Shown here: piece after piece, positions 16,876-26,780 of the stretch | Layout of the letters: each line of letters opens with the position of its first letter | Position numbering within the stretch: the stretch's first letter is position 1 | DNA from: Streptomyces kronopolitis | GTDB lineage: Bacteria > Actinomycetota > Actinomycetes > Streptomycetales > Streptomycetaceae | Assembly (NCBI RefSeq): GCF_014646275.1 | Contig: NZ_BMND01000013.1 | Span: 124,001 to 188,000, forward strand | Length of the DNA stretch: 64,000 nt | Direction: 5' to 3' | The notes under the pieces: model-generated | Seen by the model: the letters and a program-made list of their open reading frames with translations, nothing else | What the model was told of the DNA's origin: nothing | Databases searched by the model: none | Position numbers and translations under genes: made by a program

Positions 16876-18033
16876 ATGCCCCCCGTCTTCGCCCACGGCC
16901 GCCTGCGCCTCTACCTCCTCAAGCTGCTGGACGAGGCGCCGCGGCACGGCTACGAGATCATCCGCCTCCTGGAGGAGCGCTTCCAGGGCCTCTACGCCCC
17001 GTCCGCCGGCACGGTCTACCCGCGGCTGGCCAAGCTGGAGGCCGAGGGCCTGGTGACGCACACGACCGAGGGCGGCCGCAAGGTCTACTCGATCACCGAC
17101 GCCGGCCGGGCCGAACTCGCCGACAGGGGAGGCGAGTTGGCGGATCTGGAGTTGCAGATCCGGGAGTCGGTCGCCGCCCTGGCCTCCGACATCCGCGAGG
17201 ACGTCAGCGGCTCGGCGCGGGATCTGCGCCGCGAGATGCAGGAGGCCGCCCAGCAGGCCCGCCGGGACACGGGACGCGGGAAGGCCGGGCGGACCGGCAC
17301 GGAGCCGGACGCCGAGGAGGAGGGCGCCGGGCGGCCCCACCCCGAGGTGGGGGACTACTTCGACGGCGTGTTCGGCGACGCGGAGTCCTGGCGGCAGGCG
17401 AAGGAAGAGTTCCGGCGCGCCAAGGACGAGTGGAAGGAACAGGCCCGGCGGGCCAAGGAGGAGAGCCGGCGGGCCCGGCAGGACGCCCAGCGGGCCCGCA
17501 AGCAGGCGCGGGACGCCCAGGAGTTCGCGCGCGAGGAGGTCCAGCGGGTCATCCGGCGCGTCCAGGAGCAGGCCCAGGGCGCGGTGCGGTCCGGCGACTG
17601 GTCGGGGGCGGTGCGCGAGGCGCTGTCCGAGATGTCCCGCGAGGTCGGGCGCTTCACCGGCGGCATGTCCGGGACGGGCCAGGAGGGCGCCGGGAAGAGC
17701 GGCTCCGGCCGGGGCGGCGCGGACGGCGGGGCCCGGGTGACGGTCGAGCGCGTCGACCTCGGCAAGCCGGAGGCCGGACCGGACGCGGCGGCCGGGGCGC
17801 CGCCGGCCCCGGAGTGGGCGAAGGAGCCGGCCGGCGACGACCCGGCGCGCGACTTCGACCGGCTGCTGGACCGCTTCCGCGACGATCTGCGGGACGCGGC
17901 CCGCGATCACGGCGTCACCGCCGAGCAGGCGAAGGAGTCCCGCCGCCGGCTGTCGGAGGCCGCCGCCCATATCGGCGCGCTGCTGCGGGCACCGGAGCGG
18001 TACCGGCCCGGGACGGATGATCCGGACGCCTGA
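16876..18033 (+). CDS. PadR-family regulator with long charged helical extension
   Basis: 385 aa. Residues ~5-80 are a PadR winged helix (LRLYLLKLLDEAPRHGYEI, then YAPSAGTVYPRLAKLEAEG). Unlike classic PadR proteins (~110-180 aa) it continues with a long Arg/Glu/Ala-rich coiled-coil-like region (~110-250), a Gly-rich linker and a helical C-terminus. It starts 2 nt after the DUF4097 stop. It probably represses its own operon through the CGCGAYAT boxes. The ligand is unknown. Confidence 0.87.
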   Translation: MPPVFAHGRLRLYLLKLLDEAPRHGYEIIRLLEERFQGLYAPSAGTVYPRLAKLEAEGLVTHTTEGGRKVYSITDAGRAELADRGGELADLELQIRESVAALASDIREDVSGSARDLRREMQEAAQQARRDTGRGKAGRTGTEPDAEEEGAGRPHPEVGDYFDGVFGDAESWRQAKEEFRRAKDEWKEQARRAKEESRRARQDAQRARKQARDAQEFAREEVQRVIRRVQEQAQGAVRSGDWSGAVREALSEMSREVGRFTGGMSGTGQEGAGKSGSGRGGADGGARVTVERVDLGKPEAGPDAAAGAPPAPEWAKEPAGDDPARDFDRLLDRFRDDLRDAARDHGVTAEQAKESRRRLSEAAAHIGALLRAPERYRPGTDDPDA

Positions 18034-18075
18034 GCGGGCGGACCGGGCGGGGACATGACGGGCGGGGGCCATAAC

Positions 18076-18121
18076 GGGCGGGGCGGGCACGGCGGCCACA
18101 TCAGCCGTGCCCGCCCCGCCC
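18076..18121. terminator. Strong bidirectional hairpin after padR
   Basis: A perfect 18-bp stem (18076-18093 with 18104-18121) and a 10-nt loop. It ends 6 nt from the stop of the small minus-strand ORF at 18128, so it could serve both. Confidence 0.85.
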
Positions 18122-18127
18122 ATCGAC

Positions 18128-18298
18128 TCAACCCGAGGGGGCAGGCCAGGGGGCAGTGCCGACGCCTAACTCGTCGTCACCGAAGGCGAATTGGACGCCC
18201 TCAGCACTGTTCGCGAACGAGCGCGGGCCGAGCAGCCGGCGGACGGCGGCGGGATCCGGACGCGCCCGAACCCCGCCCCTGTTACCGACAGTTGCCAT
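18128..18298 (-). CDS. Possible small hypothetical protein with a TTA codon
   Basis: 56 aa from ATG at 18298; a GTG at 18364 would give 78 aa. Central codons show the expected high GC at third positions and the frame ends 6 nt before a strong hairpin. Against it: no Shine-Dalgarno at either start and no family that I recognise. It contains the rare leucine codon TTA, which in Streptomyces makes translation depend on bldA tRNA. It occupies most of the gap between padR and the SCO6745-like gene; I see nothing else in that gap. Confidence 0.38.
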   Translation of the reverse strand: MATVGNRGGVRARPDPAAVRRLLGPRSFANSAEGVQFAFGDDELGVGTAPWPAPSG

Positions 18299-18466
18299 CA
18301 GCGGTCTGGATTCACGCGGCGTAATCGGGGAACTCACTACGTCGTACGGCTTTTCGCCCGGCACCGGGCTTCAGGGCCCCGCCCCCGCGGACCGGCGGGC
18401 CGTGCCCCGGACCACCGCCCCACCCTCCTGTCTGCGCACGCATCGTGAAGGCCATGAGGTAAAGCG

Positions 18467-19348
18467 ATGTCGGAATACCTTTCGGTCGCCCGCCGGATGT
18501 GGCACCTGCTGGAACCCTTGCACTCCACGCTGTACTTCGCCCCCGAGGCCCGCCGGGTCGCGGCCGGTCTCGGCCTTGACGTCGCCTCCCGCTGGCCCCG
18601 CTACTTCGCCTGGCGCACGGCTCCGCTGGGCGCCGCCGGGCCCGAGCTGGTGGCCGCGACCTACTACACCTTCAGTCCGCGGATGATCGCCCGCTACCTC
18701 CCGCGGATCTGGACCGCGGCGGACCCGGCCAAGGTGCTGGACGCGCGACTGCTGGCCGTGGACCGCGCGCTGACGACCCTGATCGGCGGCCGGCTGAGCG
18801 CCGCGCAGCTCGCCGAGGCGGCCCGGCTCGCCCGTCAGGCCGCCGAGAACGCCGGGGCGGCCGCCCGCCCGCTCGCCGCCGCCAACCGCGATCTGCCCTG
18901 GCCGGACGCCCCGCATCTGACGCTCTGGCAGGCCGCGACGATACTCCGCGAGCACCGCGGCGACGGCCATCTGGCGGCCCTGCTGACCTGCGGTCTCGAT
19001 CCGTGCGAGGCCCTGGTGTCGTTCGCCGCGATCGGCGCCGCGCCGGCCGCCGACTTCGTGGGGCGCGGCTGGAGCGCCCAGGAGTGGAGCGACGCCCGGC
19101 ACCGCCTCGCCGCCCGCGGCTGGATCGCCCCCGACGGCACCGCGACCGAGCGCGCCCGCACGGAACGCGAAGCGATCGAGCGGACCACGGACCGGCTGGC
19201 GGCCGGTCCGTGGCGGGCCCTGGGCCACTCCCGCGCCGAACGGCTGGCGCAGCTGCTCACCCCGGTCCTCGGCGCGGTCTTCGAGGCCGGATACCTGCCC
19301 CGGCACAGCACGCTGGGCATCGGCACGGTCAAGGTCGCCTACCCGTGA
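18467..19348 (+). CDS. SCO6745-family protein (SalK-like)
   Basis: 293 aa. ATG preceded by GAGG. It begins with RRMWHLLEPLHSTLYFAPEA and contains YYTFSPRMIARYLPRIW, typical of the actinomycete family named after SCO6745, which includes the SalK-like proteins. The C-terminal half looks like a winged-helix segment (GWSAQEWSDARHRLAARGWI). The biochemical function is not established. It stands alone, facing the convergent Clp-N gene. Confidence 0.8.
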   Translation: MSEYLSVARRMWHLLEPLHSTLYFAPEARRVAAGLGLDVASRWPRYFAWRTAPLGAAGPELVAATYYTFSPRMIARYLPRIWTAADPAKVLDARLLAVDRALTTLIGGRLSAAQLAEAARLARQAAENAGAAARPLAAANRDLPWPDAPHLTLWQAATILREHRGDGHLAALLTCGLDPCEALVSFAAIGAAPAADFVGRGWSAQEWSDARHRLAARGWIAPDGTATERARTEREAIERTTDRLAAGPWRALGHSRAERLAQLLTPVLGAVFEAGYLPRHSTLGIGTVKVAYP

Positions 19349-19426
19349 CCGGGGCGGGGCGCCGACGCACCGTCCGGCGCGCCCGCACCGCACCCGGGCG
19401 GCCCGGCGCCGGTCCCGCCCGGCGCC

Positions 19427-19987
19427 TCACCCCGCCCGGCGGCCGCCGTCGGCGTCCAGCACCCGCAGCACCGCCGCATGGGTCACCCCGTGGTCGGCCA
19501 GCACCACCGCCGCCGGTCCGCGCCCGCAGGTCAGCGCGAGCAGCAGATGCTCGTCGCCGAGGGCGCGTTCGCCGCGGGCGACCGCCATCCGCAGGGCCCG
19601 CTCCAGCACGGACTTCGCCTCCGCGGTGAACCGGCGGCGCACCCCCCGGCGCCGCCCGGGCGCCCCGCCGGCCAGCGCGCCCACCCCGTGCTCGCGCTCG
19701 ACGCTCGCCACGATCGCGTCGACGTCGATCCCGAGACCGGCCAGCGCCGCCGCGTCGGCCGCGGAGACCCCGCCGCGCCGCCGCACCGCCGCCAGGGCGT
19801 CCGCCACCGAGGCGCGCCGGGCCTGGAGGCCGAGGGCGGCGAGTGCCGCGGCGGCCGGCGAATCCGTCCGGTCCAGCAGGGCGAGCAGCAGCTCCGGCTC
19901 GCCGATCGTGTCGCTGCCCGTGCGCTCCGCCTGCTCCGCCGCGCCGCTCACCACGGCGCGGGCCTCGGCCGTGAACCTCTCGAACAT
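19427..19987 (-). CDS. Clp protease N-terminal-domain protein (no ATPase)
   Basis: 186 aa. Two repeats of the ClpA/ClpC N-terminal fold: MFERFTAEARAVV...IGEPELLLALL and RRRFTAEAKSVLERAL...LGDEHLLLAL. No AAA+ module follows, so this is a stand-alone adaptor-like domain that may bind ClpC substrates or modulate the Clp protease. The ATG overlaps the stop of the upstream HTH gene (ATGA), so the two form a coupled operon controlled from the inverted repeat at 20199-20244. Confidence 0.88.
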   Translation of the reverse strand: MFERFTAEARAVVSGAAEQAERTGSDTIGEPELLLALLDRTDSPAAAALAALGLQARRASVADALAAVRRRGGVSAADAAALAGLGIDVDAIVASVEREHGVGALAGGAPGRRRGVRRRFTAEAKSVLERALRMAVARGERALGDEHLLLALTCGRGPAAVVLADHGVTHAAVLRVLDADGGRRAG

Positions 19988-20196
19988 CAGCGCCTCCCGT
20001 GCTTCTTGTGGACCGCCTGCCTGCTGATCCCCAGTTCCGCCGCGATCTCCTGCCACGACCAGCCCTTCGCCCGGGCGCTGCGCACCTGCACGGCTTCGAG
20101 CTGCTCCAGCAGCCGGCGGAGCGCGGCCACGGCACGGAGTCCGACCCGCGGGTCGCGGTCCCCCGCCCGCTCGGCGAGATCCGTTGCTTCGCTCAT
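19987..20196 (-). CDS. Small HTH DNA-binding protein
   Basis: 69 aa. The C-terminal half is a helix-turn-helix (ARAKGWSWQEIAAELGISRQAVHKKHGRR); the N-terminal half is a helix likely to dimerise. There is no Shine-Dalgarno. A TAAATT -10-like element ends 6 nt before the ATG, so the mRNA is probably leaderless. It is the first gene of an operon with the Clp-N protein and probably binds the inverted repeat directly upstream. Confidence 0.88.
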   Translation of the reverse strand: MSEATDLAERAGDRDPRVGLRAVAALRRLLEQLEAVQVRSARAKGWSWQEIAAELGISRQAVHKKHGRR

Positions 20197-20198
20197 GA

Positions 20199-20244
20199 TG
20201 TCAATTTAGGTTGACACGAGAGGGCGCGTCAACCTTCATTGACA
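20199..20244 (-). promoter_or_regulatory. 17-bp inverted-repeat operator overlapping the HTH/Clp-N promoter
   Basis: Arms at 20199-20215 (TGTCAATTTAGGTTGAC) and 20228-20244 are inverted repeats matching at 15 of 17 positions, separated by 12 nt. On the minus strand the right arm supplies a TTGACG -35 and the left arm a TAAATT -10, with an 18-nt spacer. A protein bound here would cover the promoter. Confidence 0.65.
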
Positions 20245-20299
20245 GATCTGTCTCGATGCGTCTCGGGTGCGTCCCGGGTGCGTCAAGTGCGCTGAGACG

Positions 20300-20968
20300 T
20301 CAGGTGAGGGGAGAGGGCGGGCCGGACAGCCGGATCACCGCCACGGTGCCGTCCGCCCGCAGCCCGCCCGGCGGCGCGTCCGGCCCCGGCCACAGCACCG
20401 CGTCGAACCGCTCCATCCGCAGCACCGCGGACTCCCCCGTCTCCCCAGGGGCCGTGAGCCGGGTGGCCCCCTCCAGCGCCACGACGAGCAGCCCGCCCAC
20501 GGGGTCCGACCCACCTCCCGGCGAGGGCGAGAGCGACGGCGACGGCGGCGACGAAGCCAACGGCGATGACGGGAACGGCCCCGGCGCCCAAGTGCCGCGC
20601 ACGATCTCCACCGTCGCGTCCGCCCGCCCCTCCCGCAGCATCACGTTGAGGTTGACGACGGGTCCGTCCAGGAGGCGGGAGCCGGTGGCGGCCCCGCCGG
20701 GGAACGCGAACGGGCGGTGGCCGCCGGGCAGCAGCCGCACGGTGCCGTCCACCGTCAGCTCCAGCCCGGCGCCGTCGACGACGGTGAGGATCCGCCGGAC
20801 GCCGGGCAGCGGCGAGTACGGCCCGTCGCGGGTGACGTCCGCCAGGCTGACCCGCCAGGCGAAGCCGTCCCAGCCCGCGCCCGGCGGATGGGCGGCGACC
20901 TCGCGGGTCACCCCGCCGCCGTTGCTCCACGGCGCGGCGGCGCGCTCCCGCGCCCGCAGGATCCGCAT
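20300..20968 (-). CDS. HutD/Ves-type cupin-fold protein
   Basis: 222 aa from ATG at 20968. PWSNGGGVTREVAAHP and WRVSLADVTRDGPYSPLPGVRR are the HutD signature; LPGGHRPFAFPGG follows. The family is a bicupin associated with histidine utilisation (HutD) or cold response (Ves); its exact role is unsettled. No hut genes are adjacent. A Pro/Ser-rich insertion (SSPLASSPPSPSLSPSPGGG) lies at about residues 134-153. Confidence 0.82.
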   Translation of the reverse strand: MRILRARERAAAPWSNGGGVTREVAAHPPGAGWDGFAWRVSLADVTRDGPYSPLPGVRRILTVVDGAGLELTVDGTVRLLPGGHRPFAFPGGAATGSRLLDGPVVNLNVMLREGRADATVEIVRGTWAPGPFPSSPLASSPPSPSLSPSPGGGSDPVGGLLVVALEGATRLTAPGETGESAVLRMERFDAVLWPGPDAPPGGLRADGTVAVIRLSGPPSPLT

Positions 20969-21033
20969 GTCTCCGGTCCCTTCCGGGGAAGTGGCGGGCC
21001 GCCGGTGCGCGGCCCCGGCTGCCCGTGCGGGGG

Positions 21034-21996
21034 TCAGACCGTCAGCACGACCTTGCCGAACAGCTCGCCCTCCGCCATCTTCGCGAACCCCTCGCGCGCC
21101 CGGTCCAGCGGCAGCGTGGAGTCGATGACCGGGCGGATGCCCTTGGCGGCGCAGAAGCTCAGCAGCGAGGCCAGCTCCTCCTTGCTGCCCATGGTGGAGC
21201 CGACGATCTTCAGCTCCAGGAAGAAGATCCGGTTGAGCTCCCCGCTCTTGGGGGTGTAGCCGCTGGTGGCGCCGGAAATCACCAGCGTGCCGCCGGGCTT
21301 GAGGGACTTGACGGAGTGCGACCAGGTGGCGGCGCCGACCGTCTCGATCACGGCGTCCACCCGGTGCGGCAGCCGCTCCCCGCTCGCGAACACCGCCTCC
21401 GCGCCCAGCTCCAGCGCCCGCTTGCGCTTGGCCTCGTCGCGGCTGGTGGCGAAGACCCGCAGCCCCGCGGCGGCGCCCAGCACGATGGCGGCGGTGGCCA
21501 CGCCGCCGCCCGCCCCCTGCACCAGCACGCTGTCGCCGGGCCGTACGCCCCCGTTGGTGAACAGCATCCGGTACGCGGTCAGCCAGGCGGTCGGCAGGCA
21601 GGCCGCCTCCGCGAAGGACAGCTCCTTCGGCTTGGGCAGCACATTCCACGCGGGCACGGTGACCTGCTCGGCGAAGGTGCCCTGGTAGCGCTCGGTGAGG
21701 ATGGAGGGCTTCTCCTTGGGGCCGACGCCGTGGCCGGTCTGGCCGATGACGGAGTGCAGCACGACCTCGTTGCCGTCCGCGTCGATCCCGGCGGCGTCGC
21801 AGCCGAGGATCATCGGCAGGGCGTCCTCGGTGATGCCCACCCCGCGCAGCGACCACAGGTCGTGGTGGTTGAGGGAGGCGGCCTTCACGGTGACGGTCGT
21901 CCAGCCGGGGCGGTCCTCGGGGGCCGGGCGCTCCCCCAATTCGAGGCCGTTGAGCGGCTGGTCACGGTCGATGCGGGCGGCATAGGCAGCAAACAT
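21034..21996 (-). CDS. Zinc-binding-type / quinone-oxidoreductase-like MDR dehydrogenase
   Basis: 320 aa from ATG at 21996. It has the medium-chain reductase layout: a GroES-like N-terminal domain (SLNHHDLWSLRGVG, LGCDAAGID), then a Rossmann domain with the nucleotide motif VQGAGGGVATAA at about residues 155-166. The structural-zinc cysteine cluster is missing, so it resembles the quinone oxidoreductase branch, probably NADPH-dependent. There is no clear Shine-Dalgarno; a TACGTT element just upstream suggests a leaderless message. Substrate unknown. Confidence 0.85.
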   Translation of the reverse strand: MFAAYAARIDRDQPLNGLELGERPAPEDRPGWTTVTVKAASLNHHDLWSLRGVGITEDALPMILGCDAAGIDADGNEVVLHSVIGQTGHGVGPKEKPSILTERYQGTFAEQVTVPAWNVLPKPKELSFAEAACLPTAWLTAYRMLFTNGGVRPGDSVLVQGAGGGVATAAIVLGAAAGLRVFATSRDEAKRKRALELGAEAVFASGERLPHRVDAVIETVGAATWSHSVKSLKPGGTLVISGATSGYTPKSGELNRIFFLELKIVGSTMGSKEELASLLSFCAAKGIRPVIDSTLPLDRAREGFAKMAEGELFGKVVLTV

Positions 21997-22071
21997 GATC
22001 CCAACGTAGGCCGCGCGGGGGCGCCGCGGTACCGCGCAGGGGTGTGACACGCGCCGCGCACGGCCACGGCA

Positions 22072-22113
22072 ACGGGCCGGGCCCGCACCTGCGAGGGTGC
22101 GGGCCCGGCCCGT
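22072..22113. terminator. Hairpin terminator after the malic enzyme gene
   Basis: A perfect 18-bp stem (22072-22089 with 22096-22113) with a 6-nt loop, 20 nt past the malic enzyme stop on the minus strand. Confidence 0.88.
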
Positions 22114-22132
22114 GACTGGATCTGCCGTGGCG

Positions 22133-23356
<1,224 letters not shown>

Positions 23357-23903
23357 TTGTCTTACCCCTTTTATCGTAAATCTGCTTGAGGGTGGCCACT
23401 CCCTGGTTGAGGGGTGGGCGGGCACCGCGTCCGGACCCGGCACGGCAGATGGCCGCCGTACGGGGGGAGGATCGGACGCCGGGCGCGCCGCACACGCGCC
23501 CTGAGCCCCGGATGAGGGGTGTAACGCACCTTTCTACCCGACGGGCGCGGGCCCCGACGAGTCAGATTGCTTACCCTCGGCTTCAGAGACCAGACAATAA
23601 CCTCGAAGCGTAGGAAAAGCGTGAAGCGCACAGGGGGATCAGGAGCGGCGCTCCGCACGGTCCGTATGCCGAGACGCCCCCGTCGAGCAGGGCGTCCTTC
23701 GCATGCCGCCGCCGGTGCGGCCCCCTTGCCCGACAAGGCCGACGCCCGGCCGCCGTCGTCCGTTATGCGATTTTGACCTGTGTGACAGTCCGAATACCGG
23801 AGTCCGGGTGGCAGGATTCCCGTCACCAACCGAGGTCACGGCGCTCCAGGGTGTGTACCCCGGCCTTTGTCACGTCGGCTTCTCCATCCGCAGGAGGATC
23901 AGC
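23357..23903. other. Long divergent intergenic region
   Basis: 547 nt between malic enzyme (minus) and the ABC solute-binding gene (plus). Short ORFs here have poor composition and no RBS. The segment is less GC-rich around 23530-23620 and 23760-23830, where promoters for the ABC operon would be expected. I see no strong palindrome. Confidence 0.6.
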
Positions 23904-24878
23904 ATGACCGCACGCACCACCCGTCGCCCGGCCCTCGGCAGGTCTCGTACAGCCGTGGCCACGGCGGCCGCGGTGGCGGCCTCGCTGCTGCTGCTCAGCG
24001 CCTGCGGTGACCAGACGGACGCGGCGATCGCCAAGCGCGAGGCGAAGAAGAACCGCAACGAGCACGCGCCGCTGTTCAAGATGCTGCCCAAGGACGTCCA
24101 GGAGAAGGCGCTGCTCCAGGTCGGCTCGGACATCACCTACAAGCCGGTGGAGTTCCGCTCCAACGGCGCGGTCGAGGGCATCGACCCGGACCTCGCGGAG
24201 GCGATGAGCAAGGAGCTGGGCATCAAGCTCAACTTCAACAACGCCACCTTCGACACCCTCATGGGCGGTCTGAAGTCCAAGCGCTACGACATCGCGATGT
24301 CGGCGATGACGGACACCAAGGAGCGCCAGCAGGGCATCGACAGCAACACCGGCAAGAAGATCGGCCAGGGCGTCGATTTCATCGACTACCTCAACGTCGG
24401 CGTCTCGCTCTACACCCAGAAGGGCAAGACCAAGGGCGTCGACGGCTGGGAGACGCTGTGCGGCAAGACGATCGCGGTGCAGCGCGGCACGGTCTCGGAC
24501 GACCTGGCCAAGGACAAGTCGAAGGCCTGTGAGAAGAACGGCGAGCAGGCCATCTCCATCGAGGCGTTCGACAACGACTCCGAGGCCCAGACCCGGCTGC
24601 GTACCGGCGGCGTGGACGCCGTCTCCAGTGACTACCCGGTCGCGGCGTACGCGGTGAAGGTCTCCGGCCACGGCAAGGATTTCCAGATGGTCGGCGGTGC
24701 CCCGCTCAAGGCGGCCCCGTACGGCATCGCGGTGCCCAAGGGCAAGCAGCAGCTGCGTGACGCGCTCAAGGCCGCGATGGAACTCGCGATCAAGAACGGC
24801 TCGTACGCCAAGGTCCTGGACAAGTGGGACGTCAAGGATGCCGCGGTCAAGGACGTGCAGATCAATGGCGGCTCCTGA
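23904..24878 (+). CDS. Amino-acid ABC transporter substrate-binding lipoprotein
   Basis: 324 aa from ATG with AGGAGG upstream; the longer frame from 23703 is not supported. An N-terminal signal peptide with lipobox LLLSAC (C34) marks a lipoprotein anchored outside the membrane. The body is an SBP_bac_3 periplasmic-binding fold (GSDITYKPVEF, GIDPDLAEAMSKELG, FDTLMGGLKSKRYDIAMSAM, KTIAVQRGTVSDD). The family usually binds polar amino acids such as glutamate. First gene of a three-gene importer operon. Confidence 0.93.
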   Translation: MTARTTRRPALGRSRTAVATAAAVAASLLLLSACGDQTDAAIAKREAKKNRNEHAPLFKMLPKDVQEKALLQVGSDITYKPVEFRSNGAVEGIDPDLAEAMSKELGIKLNFNNATFDTLMGGLKSKRYDIAMSAMTDTKERQQGIDSNTGKKIGQGVDFIDYLNVGVSLYTQKGKTKGVDGWETLCGKTIAVQRGTVSDDLAKDKSKACEKNGEQAISIEAFDNDSEAQTRLRTGGVDAVSSDYPVAAYAVKVSGHGKDFQMVGGAPLKAAPYGIAVPKGKQQLRDALKAAMELAIKNGSYAKVLDKWDVKDAAVKDVQINGGS

Positions 24879-24940
24879 GCCGCCGGCCGCTCTCCCGTCC
24901 GCTCCGCGCACCTCCCGCCGAATGCTGAAAGGCAACACCC

Positions 24941-25885
24941 GTGTCAGTTGACGTCGACAAGTCGGCCCAGCCGCCGGCGGACGCTCCGCCGCCCCAGCCC
25001 GAGCCCCTCAAGGCCATCCCGGTCCGCCATTACGGGCGCTGGGTGGCGGCGGTCGTCGTCCTCGGACTGGTCGCCCTGCTCGGCCGGGCCTTCGCCTCCG
25101 GGAACGTCAACTGGGACGCGATCCCCCAGTACATGTTCAACGCGGACATCCTCAAGGGCCTGCGCAACACCCTGATCATCACCGTGCTGTCGATGATCAT
25201 CGGCATCGTCCTCGGGGTGATCCTGGCCGTGATGCGCCAGTCGAAGAACCCGGTGACCTCGACGGTCGCCTGGTTCTACGTCTGGTTCTTCCGCGGGACG
25301 CCGGTCTACGTCCAGCTGTTCCTCTGGTTCAACCTGGGCCTGGTCTTCCAGTACATCGACATCATGCCGATCTACAAGGACGAGTGGTCGGACTTCATGA
25401 CCCCGTTCCTGTGCGCGCTGCTGGGCCTCGGGCTCAACGAGGCCGCGTACATGGCGGAGATCTGCCGGGCCGGTCTGAACGCCGTCGACGAGGGCCAGAC
25501 CGAGGCGGCGCACGCGCTGGGCATGAGCCACGCCAAGACGCTGCGCCGGATCATCGTGCCGCAGGCGATGCGGGTGATCGTGCCGCCGACCGGCAACGAG
25601 GTCATCAACATGCTGAAGACCTCCTCGCTGGTCATCGCCGTGCAGTATTACGACCTGCTGCAGGCCGCCCAGAACGTCGGCCGGGACTCCGGCGTCGTGG
25701 TGGAGATGCTGATCCTCGCCGCCGCCTGGTACCTCATCGCCACCACGGTGCTGAGCATCGGCCAGTACTACCTGGAGCGCTACTACGCCCGCGGCTCCAG
25801 CCGCCAGCTCCCGCCCACCCCGCTCCAGCGCGCCAAGGCGAAGCTGTCGGGCGGCTTCCACCGCTCCGCCGGAGGTGCGGCATGA
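24941..25885 (+). CDS. Amino-acid ABC transporter permease
   Basis: 314 aa, GTG start. A ~30-residue Pro-rich cytoplasmic N-terminus is followed by hydrophobic transmembrane segments. The EAA loop EAAHALGMSHAKTLRRII contacts the ATPase. It belongs to the HisM/GltK-type inner-membrane permeases. Only one permease gene is present, so it probably forms a homodimer. Its stop overlaps the start of the ATP-binding gene. Confidence 0.93.
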   Translation: MSVDVDKSAQPPADAPPPQPEPLKAIPVRHYGRWVAAVVVLGLVALLGRAFASGNVNWDAIPQYMFNADILKGLRNTLIITVLSMIIGIVLGVILAVMRQSKNPVTSTVAWFYVWFFRGTPVYVQLFLWFNLGLVFQYIDIMPIYKDEWSDFMTPFLCALLGLGLNEAAYMAEICRAGLNAVDEGQTEAAHALGMSHAKTLRRIIVPQAMRVIVPPTGNEVINMLKTSSLVIAVQYYDLLQAAQNVGRDSGVVVEMLILAAAWYLIATTVLSIGQYYLERYYARGSSRQLPPTPLQRAKAKLSGGFHRSAGGAA

Positions 25886-26685
25886 CCAGCAAGCTGACGA
25901 CGAACAAGGCCGCGGGCAGCAGCGGCGGCCCGATGGTGCGGGCCGAGGGCGTCCACAAGTCCTTCGGCGCGGCCCACATCCTCAAGGGCATCGACCTGGA
26001 GGTGGCGCCGCGGGAGGTCTTCTGCCTGATCGGCCCGTCCGGCTCCGGCAAGTCGACGTTCCTGCGCTGCATCAACCACCTGGAGAAGGTCAACGCCGGC
26101 CGGCTGTCCGTCGACGGCGAACTGGTCGGCTACCGCGAGCACAACGGCAAGCTCTACGAGCTGCGCGACAGGGAGGTCGCCGCCCGCCGCCGCGACATCG
26201 GCATGGTCTTCCAGCGCTTCAACCTCTTCCCGCACATGACCGCGGTGGAGAACATCATGGAGGCGCCGATCCAGGTCAAGGGCGAGTCGAAGTCCGCCGC
26301 GCGGGAGCGGGCGGTCAAGCTCCTGGACCGCGTCGGGCTGTCCGACAAGGCCGCGAGCTACCCCTCGCAGCTCTCCGGCGGCCAGCAGCAGCGGGTGGCC
26401 ATCGCCCGTGCGCTGGCGATGGAGCCGAAGCTGATGCTCTTCGACGAGCCGACCTCGGCGCTCGACCCGGAGCTGGTCGGTGACGTCCTGGACGTCATGA
26501 AGGACCTGGCGGCGGACGGGATGACGATGATCGTCGTGACCCATGAGATGGGCTTCGCCCGCGAGGTCGGCGACTCGCTGGTCTTCATGGACGACGGCGT
26601 GGTCGTCGAGTCCGGCCATCCGCGCGAGGTGCTGGGCAACCCCCAGCACGAGCGCACGAAGTCGTTCCTGTCGAAGGTGCTGTAG
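25882..26685 (+). CDS. Amino-acid ABC transporter ATP-binding protein
   Basis: 267 aa. ATG overlaps the permease stop (ATGA). Walker A GPSGSGKST, signature LSGGQQQR, Walker B MLFDEPTSALDPE and switch-histidine segment VVTHEMGF are all intact, typical of GlnQ/HisP polar amino-acid importers. It energises the permease and the lipoprotein encoded upstream. Confidence 0.95.
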   Translation: MTSKLTTNKAAGSSGGPMVRAEGVHKSFGAAHILKGIDLEVAPREVFCLIGPSGSGKSTFLRCINHLEKVNAGRLSVDGELVGYREHNGKLYELRDREVAARRRDIGMVFQRFNLFPHMTAVENIMEAPIQVKGESKSAARERAVKLLDRVGLSDKAASYPSQLSGGQQQRVAIARALAMEPKLMLFDEPTSALDPELVGDVLDVMKDLAADGMTMIVVTHEMGFAREVGDSLVFMDDGVVVESGHPREVLGNPQHERTKSFLSKVL

Positions 26686-26701
26686 CGCCCGTCCCCCGCG
26701 G

Positions 26702-26735
26702 GGTGCCCGGTGCGGCGGCGTCCGCACGGGGCACC
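26702..26735. terminator. Hairpin after the ABC operon
   Basis: A 14-bp stem with one mismatch and a 6-nt loop, just downstream of the ATPase stop. A second GC-rich inverted repeat (about 26741-26780) follows before the convergent methyltransferase gene. Confidence 0.7.
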
Positions 26736-26780
26736 GCCGCCGGGCCGGGGGGGCACTCCCCCGCGGCCCGGCCGCCGGGC

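Noticed and set aside
23567..23776. 69-aa plus-strand ORF in the malic enzyme/ABC gap
   Set aside because: Arg/Pro-rich, no RBS, no family; treated as intergenic.
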